Assembly (NCBI GenBank): GCA_026027325.1
Contig: JAMSLZ010000005.1
Location: forward strand, 2,728,001-2,792,000
Origin: Actinomucor elegans
Lineage: Eukaryota > Mucoromycota > Mucoromycetes > Mucorales > Mucoraceae
Reading direction: 5' to 3'
Length of the DNA stretch: 64,000 bases
Of the stretch, positions 1-13,555 are shown in pieces. The position numbers and the translations under genes were made by a program. Under the pieces are notes generated by a model. The model saw nothing but the letters and a program-made list of their open reading frames with translations, had not been told where the DNA came from and searched no databases. The stretch's first letter is position 1, and every line of letters begins with the position of its first letter.

Positions 1-2
1 AG

Positions 3-380
3 CCCGTTTTAAAGAAACAGGTCACTCAGCTATTGCCGAATTGCTCCGATACGCCTATCAGCAATCGTAGTAGTTTTAGTTCTGCAGTGCATTTTAATCC
101 TGAAATCATCGAGATTGAATATCAGCCTGAATATCCTGTTTGCATCGAACACTATGAAGAAGAAGAGGATGCCTTATGGTCTTTACTACTACAAACATCT
201 CTCAAATTATCCAAACAAAAAGCATTATACCCTCCTCAACTTATTCTTTTGTTCATTTCTATGATGAAATCCGTAGTTTCTCTAACAACCACTTGGTTAT
301 TATATCATAGCTTATCATCGCTGTCTTGGTTAACCAAGAAATCAAACACTGCTGGACAGTCAATATCATATTGTAAATAA
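3..380 (+). CDS. 3' end of an unrecognised gene (partial)
   Basis: An open frame runs in from the left edge and stops with TAA at 378-380. The middle part (residues such as FNPEIIEIEYQPEYPV followed by an acidic EEEED run) looks like real protein and not chance. The tail after about base 230 is hydrophobic and less convincing, and may be an intron or 3' untranslated sequence. A second frame at the very edge ends at base 70 with an ankyrin-like GHSAIAELLRYA stretch, so the true frame at the edge is not settled. The start and function lie outside the window. I do not recognise the family. Confidence 0.35.
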   Translation, partial: PVLKKQVTQLLPNCSDTPISNRSSFSSAVHFNPEIIEIEYQPEYPVCIEHYEEEEDALWSLLLQTSLKLSKQKALYPPQLILLFISMMKSVVSLTTTWLLYHSLSSLSWLTKKSNTAGQSISYCK

Positions 381-571
381 TAAAATATAGCCATTTTGCC
401 ATTTTTTTTTTTCGTTATCTCTGTGACTAGCAATCGGAAGCGTTACAGCTTATCCTTTCCCTTCATCCGATCACATAATAAGTGTATTCATTGACCCGTT
501 CTGTTCCTACACACTATTTATTTTCGCATTTTTTTTTCTTTTTTAAACATCTTTTTCTTTCACTTCTTTAC

Positions 572-1924
572 ATAATGATACCACACAATCACCAGAATAA
601 CTCCACTACAAACAGCTTAATACTAGACTATCTCTTCTATCAGTCTATTCAATCTAGACTCTTCAAAGAAGAAACAACTGACAAAAATGTGATTGAATCA
701 GTGATTGAAGGTAGAATCTACACTTTAAAAAAAAATTAAAAGAAAGTACAAAAAAGCTTAAATTTATGTACAGGCATTCTTTCTTCCCGTAAAAACACAT
801 CAGATAAGCAAGTAGATGCCAAATTTGAACAAAGATTGAATCTTTGCCAGCTGACAAATCTCGCTATCGGCCGTACTCACCATGTGACATTTTCTGCCCC
901 TGTTGCTCTTACAAGTAAACGTAGAAAAGAGGATGATCATCCAAACAGTAGCCTCTTTTCAAAGCCCTTGAACTTTTGCAGGCGTCATCGCCGCTCCAAC
1001 TGTCCCCAATCACGTTGCGCTGTCAAAGGTGGGCCAGGTTTAGCAGAAGCCATACCTGCCTTTCTTAAAACTAGCGCAAACATGTTACGATCTGTACTAG
1101 ACAATGCAAACTATGATGGACCATTAACAGTAGCAGGCCAGCAAGTTATGGGTGGTGGTATGCCTCCACGATGGTATGATCTTTTCTTGGATTTATTAAC
1201 ACAAGCAGCAATCCAAAGCTACATGTGTGATGGCAAAACGGGTCTCGAGACAATCTATGAGATTTTTTCTTATGGCTATGTTGAAGATGAGGACGAAGAA
1301 GAAGAAGATATTGATATGGATGAAGATGATGAAGATGATGAAGATGATGATATCTGGAATGTCAAAGCAGCGGATCATCATTTACTCTTTCCAAAGACAA
1401 GAACCATGTTTCTATTCAAATTACAAGTACGTCAACGCGAGAAACAGGTAATAAGAAAAAAAAAACAGAGTTGCCCAAAACAGGACATAAAAGCTTATGA
1501 GTCAAATAGTTTATCCAAGTCAAAGAAGGCTATACTTTAGAGCAGCACTTTTTAGAACTAGAAAAACTTTATCCACTCGTCTATTTCGAAAGAAACATGT
1601 GTGATTTCATTCAAATGCTTTTGGAAGATATGGATATTCCAGCATTAGATAAGGTAAACCGCATATGCACAATACTGTATAGTTTAAATACTCATATCAA
1701 CCACATAGTGCGACCTACCTGAGATTGCCAGTCCAATCAGATCTCCCGAAGATTTACCCGAACTCCAGTTTCTTCCCTCGCTTTACAAATACCCGGGTGA
1801 CGGATCACTCTTGATGCCTGAAATGCTTGATGAAGTGGATAATATACCCTTAACAAAGAAGCGCTCTGCTTACACTGCTTTTGATGAACCTGAAGATAGC
1901 CAACGCAAGCATCTTTCCCATTAG
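572..1924 (+). CDS. Conserved-looking orphan protein with acidic tract (4 exons)
   Basis: Function not recognised. The exons I infer are 572-710, 774-1447, 1546-1653 and 1709-1924, giving about 378 residues. An alternative donor for intron 2 lies at 1427 (GTACGT) and would drop seven codons; both choices keep frame. The ATG at 572 is the first one in frame and gives exon 1 an N-terminal segment containing LILDYLFYQSIQSRLF. The core has a Gly/Pro-rich stretch (GGPGLAEAIPAFLK), a well-structured segment around MPPRWYDLFLDLLTQ, then a run of about twenty Asp/Glu residues, and a C-terminal part with YPLVYFERNMCDF. No transmembrane segment is visible. The codon pattern and four clean splice junctions argue for a functional gene. 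It is separated from VTC4 by 1.66 kb. Confidence 0.75.
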
Positions 1925-3581
1925 ATAGTCTATCCCTTTTGTAATTAAGATAACCCTATATATTTGTATAAAAAAAAAACCTCCCCACTCTTTATTGTCT
2001 ATCTTCTATATCCCAACTAATAAAACAAAAAGGGAGGCTTATCTGCTAACCAATCGAACTGTGCGCCTGGGTACATGTTTAAGCAGATTTAAATCGGTTT
2101 GTTATACTAATTAAAAGTCCTTTATTCTGCTGCACAAGAAGCTCATTGGGAAAGTACTGTTGATAATCAATTATTGTATTGAAAGGTTGTACAAGTAGAT
2201 AGAATCCTTTAGACGAAGGACGGATATAAATTAGTAAATGAATACCATAATCTCGACACAACAAAAGTTTCACCAAAGACAGTGACTCATTTTGAACATG
2301 GAATACTATTCAGATGCGACATCTAACCGAGATCGGCCGAGATCGCGCGTCAAACTATATGTATGGCACCATGCCAATTTAGTCAGCTGAAGTCTTTTTA
2401 CTCTAATTTCAGACTCAAAAATCAGAAAATAAAGTATCATCATACTAGAACGCTTTGTATGACTAAGTCGTGCTTGTAGTAGAGTATTTTTGTAAAACAA
2501 TAACCCAACGCAGCATCCTTCACCAGATGTTAAAGCACTCCATTGTCAGAGTTGTTTATATCCTGTTTAGCTCAATTTATAATTACTAGAGCTTAATTGC
2601 TAAAAACACGAGCTTCATTTTATTTCCTTCTCAACTTTCATAGTTTTTGCTTCTATTAAAAATAAAGGATATGCGAGAGGATTGCACGTTATGTTTTCCG
2701 GACATTCAATATAACTAAGGGATTCCAGCTCCGTTGCATTTATAGTAGCCTTGATTTGTGGGATTAAAAGATATAGATTTGTCTAGAAAATAGATAATAA
2801 AACCAACTAAAGCAACGCGTAAGTATATAATTTATGATCTAATCAATTGATTTGTTGGTTTCTAGGGTATTGTTTATAGAAATAGTTGTTGAAAATATAA
2901 TATATCAGAGTCAAGGGGGAGAAAGGTAATTACAAATATAATTGAAGTTTTCAAATGCTGCATTACAGTCATATAACCATTGAACTGATAGTATCACAAA
3001 ATAGCCTGTTTTTTTTTGTATGATCATGGCTCAATGAAGAATAGAATTACATTGTTGAGGTTTCCTGGGGCTTCTTAATTTGCACTTGCAATTGTACCAG
3101 TCAGTTATTAAAAATGAATACAGTTAACTGCATATATTTCCAGTACCAAGTTTTTTACTCTATTTGGCGTGGAGCTATGTACGATTGTTGAAAACCAATG
3201 TTTTTTTTTGAACCATTTCCAATGAGCCGCCATGTTCAGTATCCACTATCCAATGAAATCGAAGAATTAATGCAAGATTAAATGCTGATTGAAACTGAAG
3301 CTCATTACATATTTATATCAATCATTAGTATGTATTTACCAAATCACAAGAGCATACGTACTAGATAAACTCTTCCGGGTGAATGATTCTCACGCTTTTA
3401 CTGTTGTTTTTCTGGGCCAACATGGCTTGCTTTTGAGATTAGCTAACCTTCGATCGGAGATTGCCGATCATACATGTCTTATCATTCCATAGTTCAAAAG
3501 GTTTCATTCTATTCCCAAAAGCCAATTCTTTTCTTTTATTCTCGTATATACCTACTTGTTTGTAAAAAAAAAAAAAAAACA
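1925..3581. other. Intergenic, AT-rich, one dispersed-repeat copy
   Basis: No complete gene seen. It holds one minus-oriented copy of the dispersed repeat (about 2280-2350, with GATGCGACAT and ATCGGCCG). Next to it is a minus-strand open stretch (about 2079-2304) that reads like protein but has no ATG and no recognised family. Several poly(T) and poly(A) runs are present. The last part, before the ATG at 3582, is the VTC4 promoter and leader. Confidence 0.5.
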
Positions 3582-5952
<2,371 letters not shown>

Positions 5953-7606
5953 GTTAACTGCGTTTGTTTTATCTTTTTTCTATTATAATATCTTTATTAT
6001 ATTCAGAAATGAAAAAAAAAAAAATCAATTGCTGGAACCTTTTATTCAACCATTATAGTGCTTACTGATTATATAATACATTCCATACTATGTTACTGGC
6101 TATTTTATTACTATTTATTTTTGTTTGTGTTAGGAAATGCATTCTCTTTGAAGGGCTTACATTCTTGTGAACCCATTCGACTATTGAGAGTAGAGCACTA
6201 ATTACAGAGATTTAGTTAATCGGATTTACAATGAGAGAAAGTTACATTCTATGAGATAATTTAAAACTTTATCCAGTAGTGAGATGTTTATTGCGTCGAA
6301 TATATGTCAAATAGTGGCTTGAACCTGACCTTCCTGTCATTATTACATAAAACTATTCTAGCCCTTCTATTGGATTTCACATTCACAAAAGCAGCAATTT
6401 TACTACATCAATTAGAATTTGTTTCGAAATAAACATATACAATCTATATCTTGTATTCAACAATTTGGCGCTAAAAACTATATCATAAGGATGTCGTTTT
6501 TGATGGATTTACAAAAACATCTTTATGTTTTAACGCAAAGGGTTCCCCTTACAAATATCGAAATTGTCCTCATTTTTATTAAACGTTCAAAAATAGAATA
6601 TTTTACATCAAAAAATAGATATATTATTAGATAATACGGTAGAGGTACAATGGCAACCATAGTGTTTAACGAAATTTATTGAAAGATTTAGTTTTATTTT
6701 ATTTTATTTTATTTATTTTTTATTTTTTTGTACAGAAATATAAAGAATAATTGAATGCTATACGATAAAAAATCTAAAACTTTAGTTTTTTTTTTCACTT
6801 TATTCATACGATTTATTACAGTGAATCCTTATGTATTAAAAAAAGAATACATCTGAATTTATGTATACTGACAATTAAAACTTTATCTTGACTTATAGTT
6901 GATTTATATGCACTGTTTCGATTATGCTAATGAATGATAGATTTAGATACCTTTTTAGAAACTGAATTAGATGTAGTAGAAAAGAAACCGTATGGAAACC
7001 AATATATTGTAACCTAGAGAATATTAGTTCAGAGTATTATAGTGTGGTCCCACTTTTACATATTCATCAATAAATAAAAACTAGTGCAAATATTAGGGCC
7101 ATAGCAGTAATAGAGACCCTGACTTACCTGGTTACCACATATAACAGAGATAATCTAACTAACACTTCAAAATCATTAGCCATTCAATTTTACGGTATCT
7201 TTTAATGACACTATGATATGCAATCCATTTACCAAGCAAAAGCTGTATGCCACTACAAAAGTATAAAACAAGATAACCGCTTTCATTTTCAAACCCTAAT
7301 CCAATTTTTTTTCCTCGCAATGATCTAGAACTAAACTATACTAACACAATACACATGAATATGTGAATACTTCCAATTTAAAGTATGCATATCTGCTTAC
7401 AAGATTCATACAATAGACAAGTGTAACCTGTAACAGCGGGACATTGGTGCCGCAATATATACCAAGCCAGCCGAGGATATATAGACAAAATTTAATTTGA
7501 CATTAAATGAAATATAGATCATGTAACCAATATACAAATGGATGTATGCGCGAAAAAAAAAGTATATATATGGCATTTTCTGTAGTAATAATATAGAAGT
7601 ATAATC
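5953..7606. other. Intergenic, very AT-rich
   Basis: No gene seen; the short open frames here have no protein-like composition. It includes a TTTTA-type low-complexity stretch at about 6691-6730. TATATATAT at 7563-7571 lies about 40 bases ahead of the GH45 start codon and may serve as its TATA element. Confidence 0.5.
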
Positions 7607-8487
7607 ATGAAATTTTCTATTACTGGAGCCTCTATAGTCATAGCGTTCATTTTTGCTTCTTCTGCTACTGACGCTGCCACCTCAAAATCAAAAAGATATT
7701 CTGTTATCAAAGGTGGCGCCTCAGGTGTAAGTACAATCACACGTTACTGGGATTGCTGTAAAGTTTCTTGCGGCTGGAACGGCAAAGCATCTGTTACCAG
7801 TCCAGTAGATACTTGTGCCAAAAACGGTATCTCTATCATAGACGATAATATTCAAAGCGGATGTGCTGGTGGTGGTAATGTACCAATGTCTCTTTATATA
7901 TATATATGTATGTATTCATTCATTTGTCTTAAAGCTGGCTACACCTGTAATAACAACCAACCTTGGGCAATCAATGATAAGCTCTCGTACGGTTTTGCTG
8001 CAGCTAGTATTGTAGGAAATACTGAATCAAGTTGGTGTTGCAGCTGCATGGAGCTCACTTTTACTTCTGGCCCAGTGATTGGCAAGAAAATGGTCGTTCA
8101 GATCACAAATACTGGTGATGACGAAGGTCTTGATAGAACCAAAAATGCCTTCGATTTGCATATTCCGGGAGGAGGCGTTGGTTATTATAATGGCTGTAAA
8201 TCTCAATGGGGTGCTCCTTCTGAAGGTTGGGGTATTCGGTATGGCGGTGTTAGCTCAATTTCTGAATGCTCTCAGCTTCCTTCTCAACTTCAGCCTGGTT
8301 GTAAATGGAGGTATTTAATCCGAATCAGTTTTTTTAAAAATATATATATATATCATCATATATAGACTATTAATCCATGTTTGATAGATTTACTTGGTTT
8401 AAAGGTGCTGATAATCCTACAATGTCCTTTAGGCAAGTTACTTGCCCTAAAGAGATCGTTGCTCGAACAGGTTGCGAGAGAAAGTAA
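7607..8487 (+). CDS. Secreted GH45 endo-beta-1,4-glucanase (cellulase)
   Basis: Cleaves internal beta-1,4 bonds of cellulose outside the cell. Exons 7607-7874, 7935-8310 and 8388-8487 give 247 residues. Residues 1-23 form a signal peptide (hydrophobic core IVIAFIFAS). The mature enzyme begins the GH45 fold with TRYWDCC, where D49 is the expected general base, and later has [12 protein letters not shown], where D163 is the expected acid. Other family marks are SSWCCSC, a run of disulfide cysteines, and the ending [15 protein letters not shown]. Intron 1 is 60 bases with no in-frame stop, so a naive frame reads through it and inserts an artificial hydrophobic segment. There is no CBM1 cellulose-binding domain, unlike the Rhizopus RCE enzymes, which carry one at the N-terminus. 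Both introns contain TA repeats. Its neighbours are unrelated. Confidence 0.93.
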
Positions 8488-8787
8488 AATTTTAGTATAT
8501 ATGTGGCTAGAGATCTTGCGAGCATAAATAAAAACATCTATATTTCGTGTTTGAAATATTGCTTCAATACAGACGCAAAAACAAACGATCATTGCATTTT
8601 ATCGCACCAACATAAAAGCCATAGATAAGATATCGGGTCCTAATTAACATAAAACTAATAGACTTATCATTATGTTGCTTATGCCTTGAAAATGCTGTTA
8701 ACGACATGAAATAAAAAGTCAAAAAGATGCCGGAGCTTGAAAAGGGCCTCTACCACTAAGGTAATACCTTTACGATTTAAAGACTTT

Positions 8788-9025
8788 AGATCTCTCTACC
8801 GATCTCAGCTCAATGACGTACCTAATTACTTGTATATGTTTACAATGAACTAATGGTTCCACTAAATCCATGATTCAACTGAATTGCGGTGGATATATTA
8901 TATATTTATCGCAAAAATTAAATGCTACCCATATAATCTTGATGTGAATTATAGATCTCTTGACCGATCCCAGTCAAATGTCACATATAATTACTTGTAC
9001 ATATTCAGAATGAGCTGCTACATCT
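8788..9025 (+). repeat. Dispersed repeat family, two tandem-oriented copies
   Basis: Two copies about 160 bases apart, each with TAGATCTCT, then ACCGATC, then a TCAATG or TCAAATGTCAC box, then ATTACTTGTA and a CAGAATGAGCTGCTA-like end. They belong to the window-wide family described in the findings. Confidence 0.7.
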
Positions 9026-9309
9026 ATTAGAATCGTGATGAAAGAGTGTATTTTAGCGATTGAACTTGGTTTGTTTTCATTTTGGACGAACTTGTGCTGC
9101 TTTAATGCCACCCGCATTTTCGAAAAAATTTAGGTTATATTTAATTGAATTACACTTCTCGTACACAACGCCATGCGCTTTTCATACACAATGAAGTAGC
9201 TTATATCGATATTACACTAACATTCTCTAATTCTATGTATTATATATTCAAGCTGTTCAGTCCACAAAAAAAACAAGGATCTCTTTGACAGAAAGTGAAA
9301 TTAGAGCCG

Positions 9310-9314
9310 ATTGG
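9310..9314 (+). promoter_or_regulatory. Inverted CCAAT box upstream of MCM2
   Basis: ATTGG inside CCGATTGGCTGAG, 131 bases ahead of the MCM2 ATG. It fits a binding site for the HAP/NF-Y CCAAT factor, but this is inferred from sequence only. Confidence 0.4.
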
Positions 9315-9380
9315 CTGAGATAAACAGTCCAAGTCGCGCGCAAGTTCTCGGTCATGGGGAAACAATTTTTTCGAGTATAG

Positions 9381-9386
9381 ACGCGT
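9381..9386 (+). promoter_or_regulatory. MluI cell-cycle box (ACGCGT) upstream of MCM2
   Basis: ACGCGT lies 59 bases before the MCM2 start codon. This is the binding site of the MBF (Swi6/Mbp1/Cdc10) G1/S regulator in other fungi, and DNA-replication genes are its classic targets, so periodic expression at G1/S is likely. Confidence 0.55.
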
Positions 9387-9444
9387 TTTTGAAAGGGACC
9401 AAAAAAATTTTAACCTTTTTTTGCTTTGAATTCATCTAATCAAC

Positions 9445-12416
9445 ATGGTAAAATTGAAGTTAGAATGGTGTAAAAGGAAAAGTTTCTAAACAAGAGCCTT
9501 TTTTTAAAAAAAAAACTTATTCTAGTCAAGCTCTAACGCTGATCGTAAAAGAAGAAGAAACAGTGATACGCGTCAAGCAAGCGATTTAAACAACGAGGGC
9601 GATTCACCAGAGCCCTCCTCCTTGTTTCCTTCTTCACCAGCAGCCTTTTTTTCAGAAGCTGAATATAGAAACGAAGCAGTCGAGGAAGACCTTGTAGATA
9701 ACGCATTTGGTGACGATGACGAGCTTGGTTCGGATAATGGTGATATTGATATTTTCCAAGACGCCGAGAGAGATTATGTTCCCAATGAAAGACTCGATAC
9801 TTATGAACAAGAGGGCGTGGATGATGCCCATTACGAGCCACTTGATATTGGAGCTCGAAATGCGCTTGATAATAACTTGAATAGACGTGATGTTGAAATT
9901 AGAAGAAGAGAGGGACGTGTTGCTGGTGCCTTTATTTATGGTCTGGATGATGAGGCAAATGATACTCAACCTCCTGTTAGAAGACACCGCCATATTTATG
10001 ATGCCCAGGATATTGACCAAGATGAGGATGGTGTTGTAAGTTGATCTTATCTTTCTACGTTTAATATCATCTAAAATGACTTTTTTTTTTTTCGTTAGCC
10101 TGAAATGTCTCTAAGTGATTTGCGTAATATCAAAGATTCATCGATCGCCGTTTGGATTACCAGAGAAGCAGTTCGTAGGGGTATCAAGCGTGAATTCAAA
10201 GATTTCTTGCAGACATATGTGGATGAGCATGGTACATCAGTTTATGGTGAACGTATTAGAGATATGGGTGAACGCAACAAAGAATCATTTGAAGTGAATT
10301 ACGAAAATTTGGCTGACAGCAAAATTATTCTGGCCTATTATTTGTCCAACTCACCAATTGCCATGTTGAAAATTCTTGATGAAGTCGCTTTGGAAGTTAC
10401 GTTGATGCAATTTCCTGCTTATGAACGTATTCATCGTGAAATCCATGTCCGTATTACAGATTTACCCGTCAAGAACACATTACGCGAGTTGAGACAATCT
10501 CAACTGAATTGTTTGATTCGTGTTTCTGGTGTAGTAACACGTCGTACTGGTGTATTCCCTCAATTGAAATGGGTCAAGTATAACTGTGGTAAATGTTCTG
10601 CTTTGTTAGGTCCCTTTTACCAAGACATTCACAACGAAATCAAGATCAACACATGCCCCAGCTGTCAAAGCAAGGGTCCTTTTAACGTGAATATGGAACA
10701 GACAGTATATCGTAACTATCAGAAATTGACTATTCAAGAATCCCCTGGTACTGTCCCTCCTGGACGTTTGCCTCGTCACAGAGAAGTTATCTGTCTTTGG
10801 GATTTGATTGATCAGGCCAAGCCTGGAGAAGAGATCGAAGTAATTGGTATATATCGTAACAACTTTGATGCTTCTCTTAGTACCAAGAACGGTTTCCCCG
10901 TCTTCGCTACTATTATTGAAGCCAACTTTATCAACAAGAAGGAAAACATGTTTGCAGCCTATCGATTAACTGAAGATGATACTAAGCAAATCTTGGCTAT
11001 GGGTAAAGATAAGCGTATTGGTAAAAAGATTATCAAGAGTATCGCGCCTTCGATTTATGGTCATGATGACATTAAGCGTGCTATTGCCTTAGCCATGTTT
11101 GGTGGTGTTCCCAAAAACATCCAAGGTAAACACATCATTCGTGGCGATATCAACATCTTGATGTTGGGTGATCCTGGTACTGCAAAGTCCCAATTCCTTA
11201 AATATGTCGAAAAGACAGCTCATCGTGCTGTCTTCACAACTGGTCAAGGTGCAAGTGCTGTCGGTTTGACTGCTTCTGTTCATAAGGATCCTATTACCCG
11301 TGAATGGACCTTGGAAGGCGGTGCTCTTGTTTTAGCTGATCGCGGTGTCTGTTTAATTGATGAATTTGATAAAATGAATGATTCCGATCGTACCTCTATT
11401 CACGAAGCTATGGAACAGCAGTCTATTTCTATTTCCAAAGCCGGTATTGTCACTACTTTACAGGCAAGATGTTCTGTTTTGGCTGCCGCCAATCCTATTC
11501 GCGGCCGTTATAACTCTTCTATTCCTTTCTCTCAAAATGTCGAGTTAACTGAACCTATCTTGTCTCGTTTCGATGTTCTTTGCGTTGTTAAAGATTTGGT
11601 GGATCCTGAACAAGATCATGTTTTAGCCACCAATGTCATTGGCAGTCATATCCGTAGTCATCCCGGTCATAATGAAGCTGATCAAAAGTTTGCCCAACCC
11701 AAAGATAAAGATGCTGATGTAAGTTTTCTTTTTGGTATAATACTCAAGTCTTTTTTTTTTATTGAACATTCATTTAGATTATCAACCAAGACCTTTTGAG
11801 AAAATATATCATGTATGCTCGTGAAAAGATTCAACCTAAATTACAGCAGGTGGATGAAGACAAACTCGCTCGCCTTTACTCCGAATTAAGAAGAGAATCT
11901 CTTGCTAGTGGTAGCATTCCTATTACTGTTCGTCATCTTGAATCCATGATTCGTCTTGCAGAAGCTAATGCGAAGATGCATTTGAGAGAGTACGTTCGTT
12001 CAGATGATGTTGATATGGCTATTCGTATTGCCTTGGACAGTTTCATCAGTGCACAGAAATTCAGTATGATGAAGATTCTTCGTAGAGTAAGTGCTTGTTT
12101 AAATCCACTAGTTAATTCATAATCGCTGATTATCTTTCTTTTATAGCGCTTCATGAAGTTTATCAGAAACTCTCGTGATGATCATGAATTATTATTTGCT
12201 ACATTAGACGATATCTGCACCGAAAAGCGTAAATTGTATCAACTTCGTTACAAGAGACTTCCTACTGAAATTACTGTCACCATTTCCGAATTTGAAAATA
12301 AGGCCAAGGCATTAAACATTCAAGATGTTCAATCCTTCTTCCAGTCTGAACAGTTTGAGAATAACAGATACATTTTGAATTCTACCCAAGGGATGATTGT
12401 TAAGCACTATAGTTAA
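9445..12416 (+). CDS. MCM2: MCM2, subunit of the replicative MCM2-7 helicase
   Basis: Subunit of the hexameric helicase that licenses origins and unwinds DNA in S phase. Exons 9445-9447, 9526-10035, 10099-11718, 11778-12086 and 12147-12416 give 903 residues (yeast 868). The first exon is only the ATG: the intron GT follows it directly, and exon 2 opens with [11 protein letters not shown]. The acidic N-terminal tail is typical of Mcm2 and binds histones in other species. A zinc finger has CGKC (334-337) and CPSC (357-360). The AAA+ core shows Walker A GDPGTAKS (from 528), Walker [10 protein letters not shown] (from about 589) and the arginine finger SRFD (about 660). [18 protein letters not shown] and the tail QGMIVKHYS favour Mcm2 over the other MCM paralogues. 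The promoter has ACGCGT and ATTGG elements. Confidence 0.96.
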
Positions 12417-12612
12417 ATAACCTTTTCCCCTTTCCTTTTTTTTTCCTCCTTAATTACACAACTATCATATAATATATATACATATACACCCTTCAATCCT
12501 ACATAAGTAGTAGCTTTCATCATCTTTTTCTGTAATACTAGTAATAATAAAAGTCCTTCTTTTAAATATTATATAGATATTTTATATTAAAATCCTCTCA
12601 CCATCTTCCTTT

Positions 12613-12690
12613 TGATCTTTCGGTCGATCTCGGCTTAATATCACATCAGGTAAACAGTTTATTATACTTGGAATGAATTGTTGTACCTTT
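12613..12690 (+). repeat. Dispersed repeat family copy
   Basis: Reads GATCTTTCGGTCGATCTCGG, TTAATATCACATC, then TTATACTTGGAATGAATTG. It matches the family core box by box, shortly after the MCM2 stop. Confidence 0.65.
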
Positions 12691-13014
12691 ATTATTGTTA
12701 TAGCTAAGATTTATTATCTAAATATGTAAGATATATATCTGTGTGCATTCCCCAGTTGTCTTGGAATAGGAAAATACGATTGATCTAGCAGTTTAAAGTA
12801 TTTCTTCATATGTTGCTATGGATAAGAGAGGTAGATACACAGATGTATGCCTTATAGAAGATTTGTAGTAATAAATATTGATTTCAATATGGATATGAAA
12901 AAAAAGAAAATATTCGGGCAAAAGTTTTTTTAGTTTAGTTTGGTATTCAAGTTTTATTAGTTTGGTGTACATGCTTCGAGGGAGGCGCTAAGTATTAATC
13001 AGCGCACAAGTTCT

Positions 13015-13046
<32 letters not shown>

Positions 13047-13319
13047 TAAAAATAAAAAAAAAAGTAGTTGATTTTGGTTCCAAGTATGAACTATACACTG
13101 TATACATGATATTAAACGGAATTTGACAAAAGATATGATCGTAAAATCGAGTATATGAATAGACGTGTAGTTTATGGTTAATCACTGGAACATACACTGT
13201 TAGCAAAAGCCTGTTAGATAGATTCAATAGCTCATTTTAAGTATAGATTATTTATTGGATGCAACATTTTGAGAAATATATGGAATATAAGATGATTTCT
13301 ACATAATCCTATCACACTG

Positions 13320-13555
13320 GATGTGCGATTTGTTTATTAATGTAAAAGAAAGGCCAAAATCTCTATATGGCACAGCTTGAAACCTATTATATATTATATT
13401 ATTATTGAATTCAAGATTGGATGAGTTGAGACTTTGAATATATGTGTATCGCTTGTATCTTGATATCGCATAGTCTCGTCTAGATATACGCCCACTTTAA
13501 AGATTGTATGTTAGTTACCTCGCGAAATAGTCACATTTGACCAGGATCACACGAG
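13320..13555. repeat. Longer interspersed element, copy A
   Basis: About 235 bases that align with 48456-48705. Shared blocks include TGTAAAAGAAA, the segment TCTAGATATACGCCCA, and GTTAGTTACCTCGCGAAA. It ends in ACATTTGACCAGGATC, which is the core motif of the small repeat family in minus orientation. Confidence 0.75.

Larger units (their letters stand above)
8488..9444. other. Intergenic with two repeat copies and the MCM2 promoter
   Basis: Holds two plus-oriented copies of the dispersed repeat (about 8788-8868 and 8951-9025). The last 150 bases contain promoter-like elements for MCM2. No gene seen. Confidence 0.5.

Noticed and set aside
2079..2304. Minus-strand open stretch with protein-like composition
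   Set aside because: No ATG, no splice partner and directly next to a repeat core; kept only as a remark in the intergenic entry.
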